This document shows, in pieces, positions 5,499 to 5,804 of a stretch of DNA of 5,804 nucleotides. The stretch comes from Planctomycetota bacterium. GTDB taxonomy: Bacteria; Planctomycetota; MHYJ01; JACQXL01. The stretch is taken from positions 1-5,804 of the forward strand of contig JACQXL010000142.1 in assembly GCA_016208805.1 (NCBI GenBank), read 5' to 3'. Each line of letters starts with the position of its first letter. Position 1 is the first letter of the stretch. Position numbers and translations under genes: made by a program. The notes under the pieces are model-generated. The model saw nothing but the letters and a program-made list of their open reading frames with translations, ran no database searches and was not told the origin of the DNA.

Positions 5499-5804
5499 CA
5501 AGGTCGCAACCAGTCCCGATTAGAGGGGCAAAAACTGCATTCTTATTCCCCGGCCAGGGCGCTCAAGTCGTCGGAATGGGTAAGGAATTATACGAGACTA
5601 ACCCTAAAGCAAAAGAGTTATACGAGCGCGCCAATAAGATTATCGGATCGGTGGAGATCCCGCCACTTATGGCGGGGTTTGATATCGCTAAACTCTGTTT
5701 CACCGGGCCGGATACCGAACTGAATAAAACCAACATCTCTCAGCCGGCCCTACTGGTAACCAGCCTGGCTATGCTGGAGGTGTTTAAGGAACGGGCAGAT
5801 TATA
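5495..5804 (+). CDS. fabD: Malonyl-CoA:acyl-carrier-protein transacylase, N-terminal part (3' end outside the window)
   Basis: FabD transfers the malonyl group from malonyl-CoA to acyl carrier protein in the cytoplasm, supplying the extender unit for type II fatty-acid synthesis. The visible 103 residues carry the family's opening motif TAFLFPGQGAQ (14-24), where Q21 corresponds to the oxyanion-hole Gln11 of E. coli FabD. They also carry MGKELYE, then LCFTGPDTELNKTNISQPALLVTSLA (68-93), all in normal order. The catalytic GHSxGE serine lies beyond the window. The start ATG overlaps the TPR stop (ATGA) and has a strong Shine-Dalgarno, so the two genes are co-transcribed. Two oddities set it apart. 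There are about 11 extra residues before the usual first strand (MTRSQPVPIRGA). There is also an apparent 10-residue insertion, SVEIPPLMAG (52-61), where E. coli runs directly from ALG to YDL. Both contain palindrome-like DNA. The reading frame is intact. Confidence 0.93.
   Translation, partial: MTRSQPVPIRGAKTAFLFPGQGAQVVGMGKELYETNPKAKELYERANKIIGSVEIPPLMAGFDIAKLCFTGPDTELNKTNISQPALLVTSLAMLEVFKERADY
5514..5528. repeat. Possible decayed copy of the CCCG palindrome at the fabD start
   Basis: TCCCGATTAGAGGGG resembles TCCCGATTAATCGGGG at 2045-2060: the left half (TCCCGATTA) is identical and the right half has lost one base and changed others. It encodes part of PVPIRG in the unusual N-terminal extension of FabD. 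At this length the resemblance could be chance. Confidence 0.3.
5657..5679. repeat. Short palindrome inside fabD, coinciding with an apparent in-frame insertion
   Basis: CCCGCCA (5659-5665) and TGGCGGG (5670-5676) form a perfect 7-bp stem with a 4-nt loop, CTTA. The flanks AT on the left and GTT on the right are the same as around the palindrome at 2046-2059. The segment encodes residues 55-62 of FabD, within the SVEIPPLMAG stretch that E. coli FabD lacks. Confidence 0.6.

Overview
The window is 5.8 kb of plus-strand coding DNA from a bacterium with moderate GC, probably a metagenomic contig. A TPR protein with a C-terminal domain resembling the DUF1080 (3-keto-disaccharide hydrolase/LamG-like) fold, placed next to fabD, suggests Planctomycetota or a related lineage. 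That placement is an inference from protein style only. There are no RNA genes, CRISPR arrays, transposases or phage genes.

Region 1 (1-4392) is a tightly packed operon of membrane proteins of unknown function. I label the families X, Y, Z and W. The order is X1 (C-terminal end only), Y1, Z, W, X2, Y2. X proteins have one membrane segment at each end and a soluble domain between. Y proteins are polytopic, with a strikingly conserved set of motifs. Z has a signal peptide, a fibronectin-III-like domain, a membrane segment, a soluble domain and a C-terminal membrane segment. W is a hydrophobic protein with about six membrane segments. X and Y each occur twice in the same order and with the same near-zero spacing, so an X-Y pair has been duplicated and has diverged. 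The soluble part of X also resembles that of Z. Together they look like subunits of one membrane complex. No ATPase, protease or other recognisable enzyme is encoded among them here.

The only large gap inside this operon (1960-2067, between Z and W) is filled by an 85-nt imperfect palindrome followed by a perfect 14-bp palindrome.

Region 2 (4393-5804) begins with a 155-nt intergenic stretch holding a candidate promoter and a short reading frame that encodes a signal-peptide-like sequence. Then come a TPR/DUF1080-like gene and the first third of fabD (malonyl-CoA:ACP transacylase). FabD overlaps its neighbour by 4 nt and has a strong Shine-Dalgarno, so fatty-acid synthesis genes probably continue downstream.

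The most unusual signal is a set of short palindromes of the form CCCG...CGGG. One lies in front of W, one inside the TPR gene, one inside fabD, and a possible decayed copy lies in the fabD N-terminal extension. The fabD copy coincides with what looks like a 10-residue in-frame insertion relative to ordinary FabD. This resembles, on a smaller scale, the protein-coding palindromic elements known from Rickettsia.
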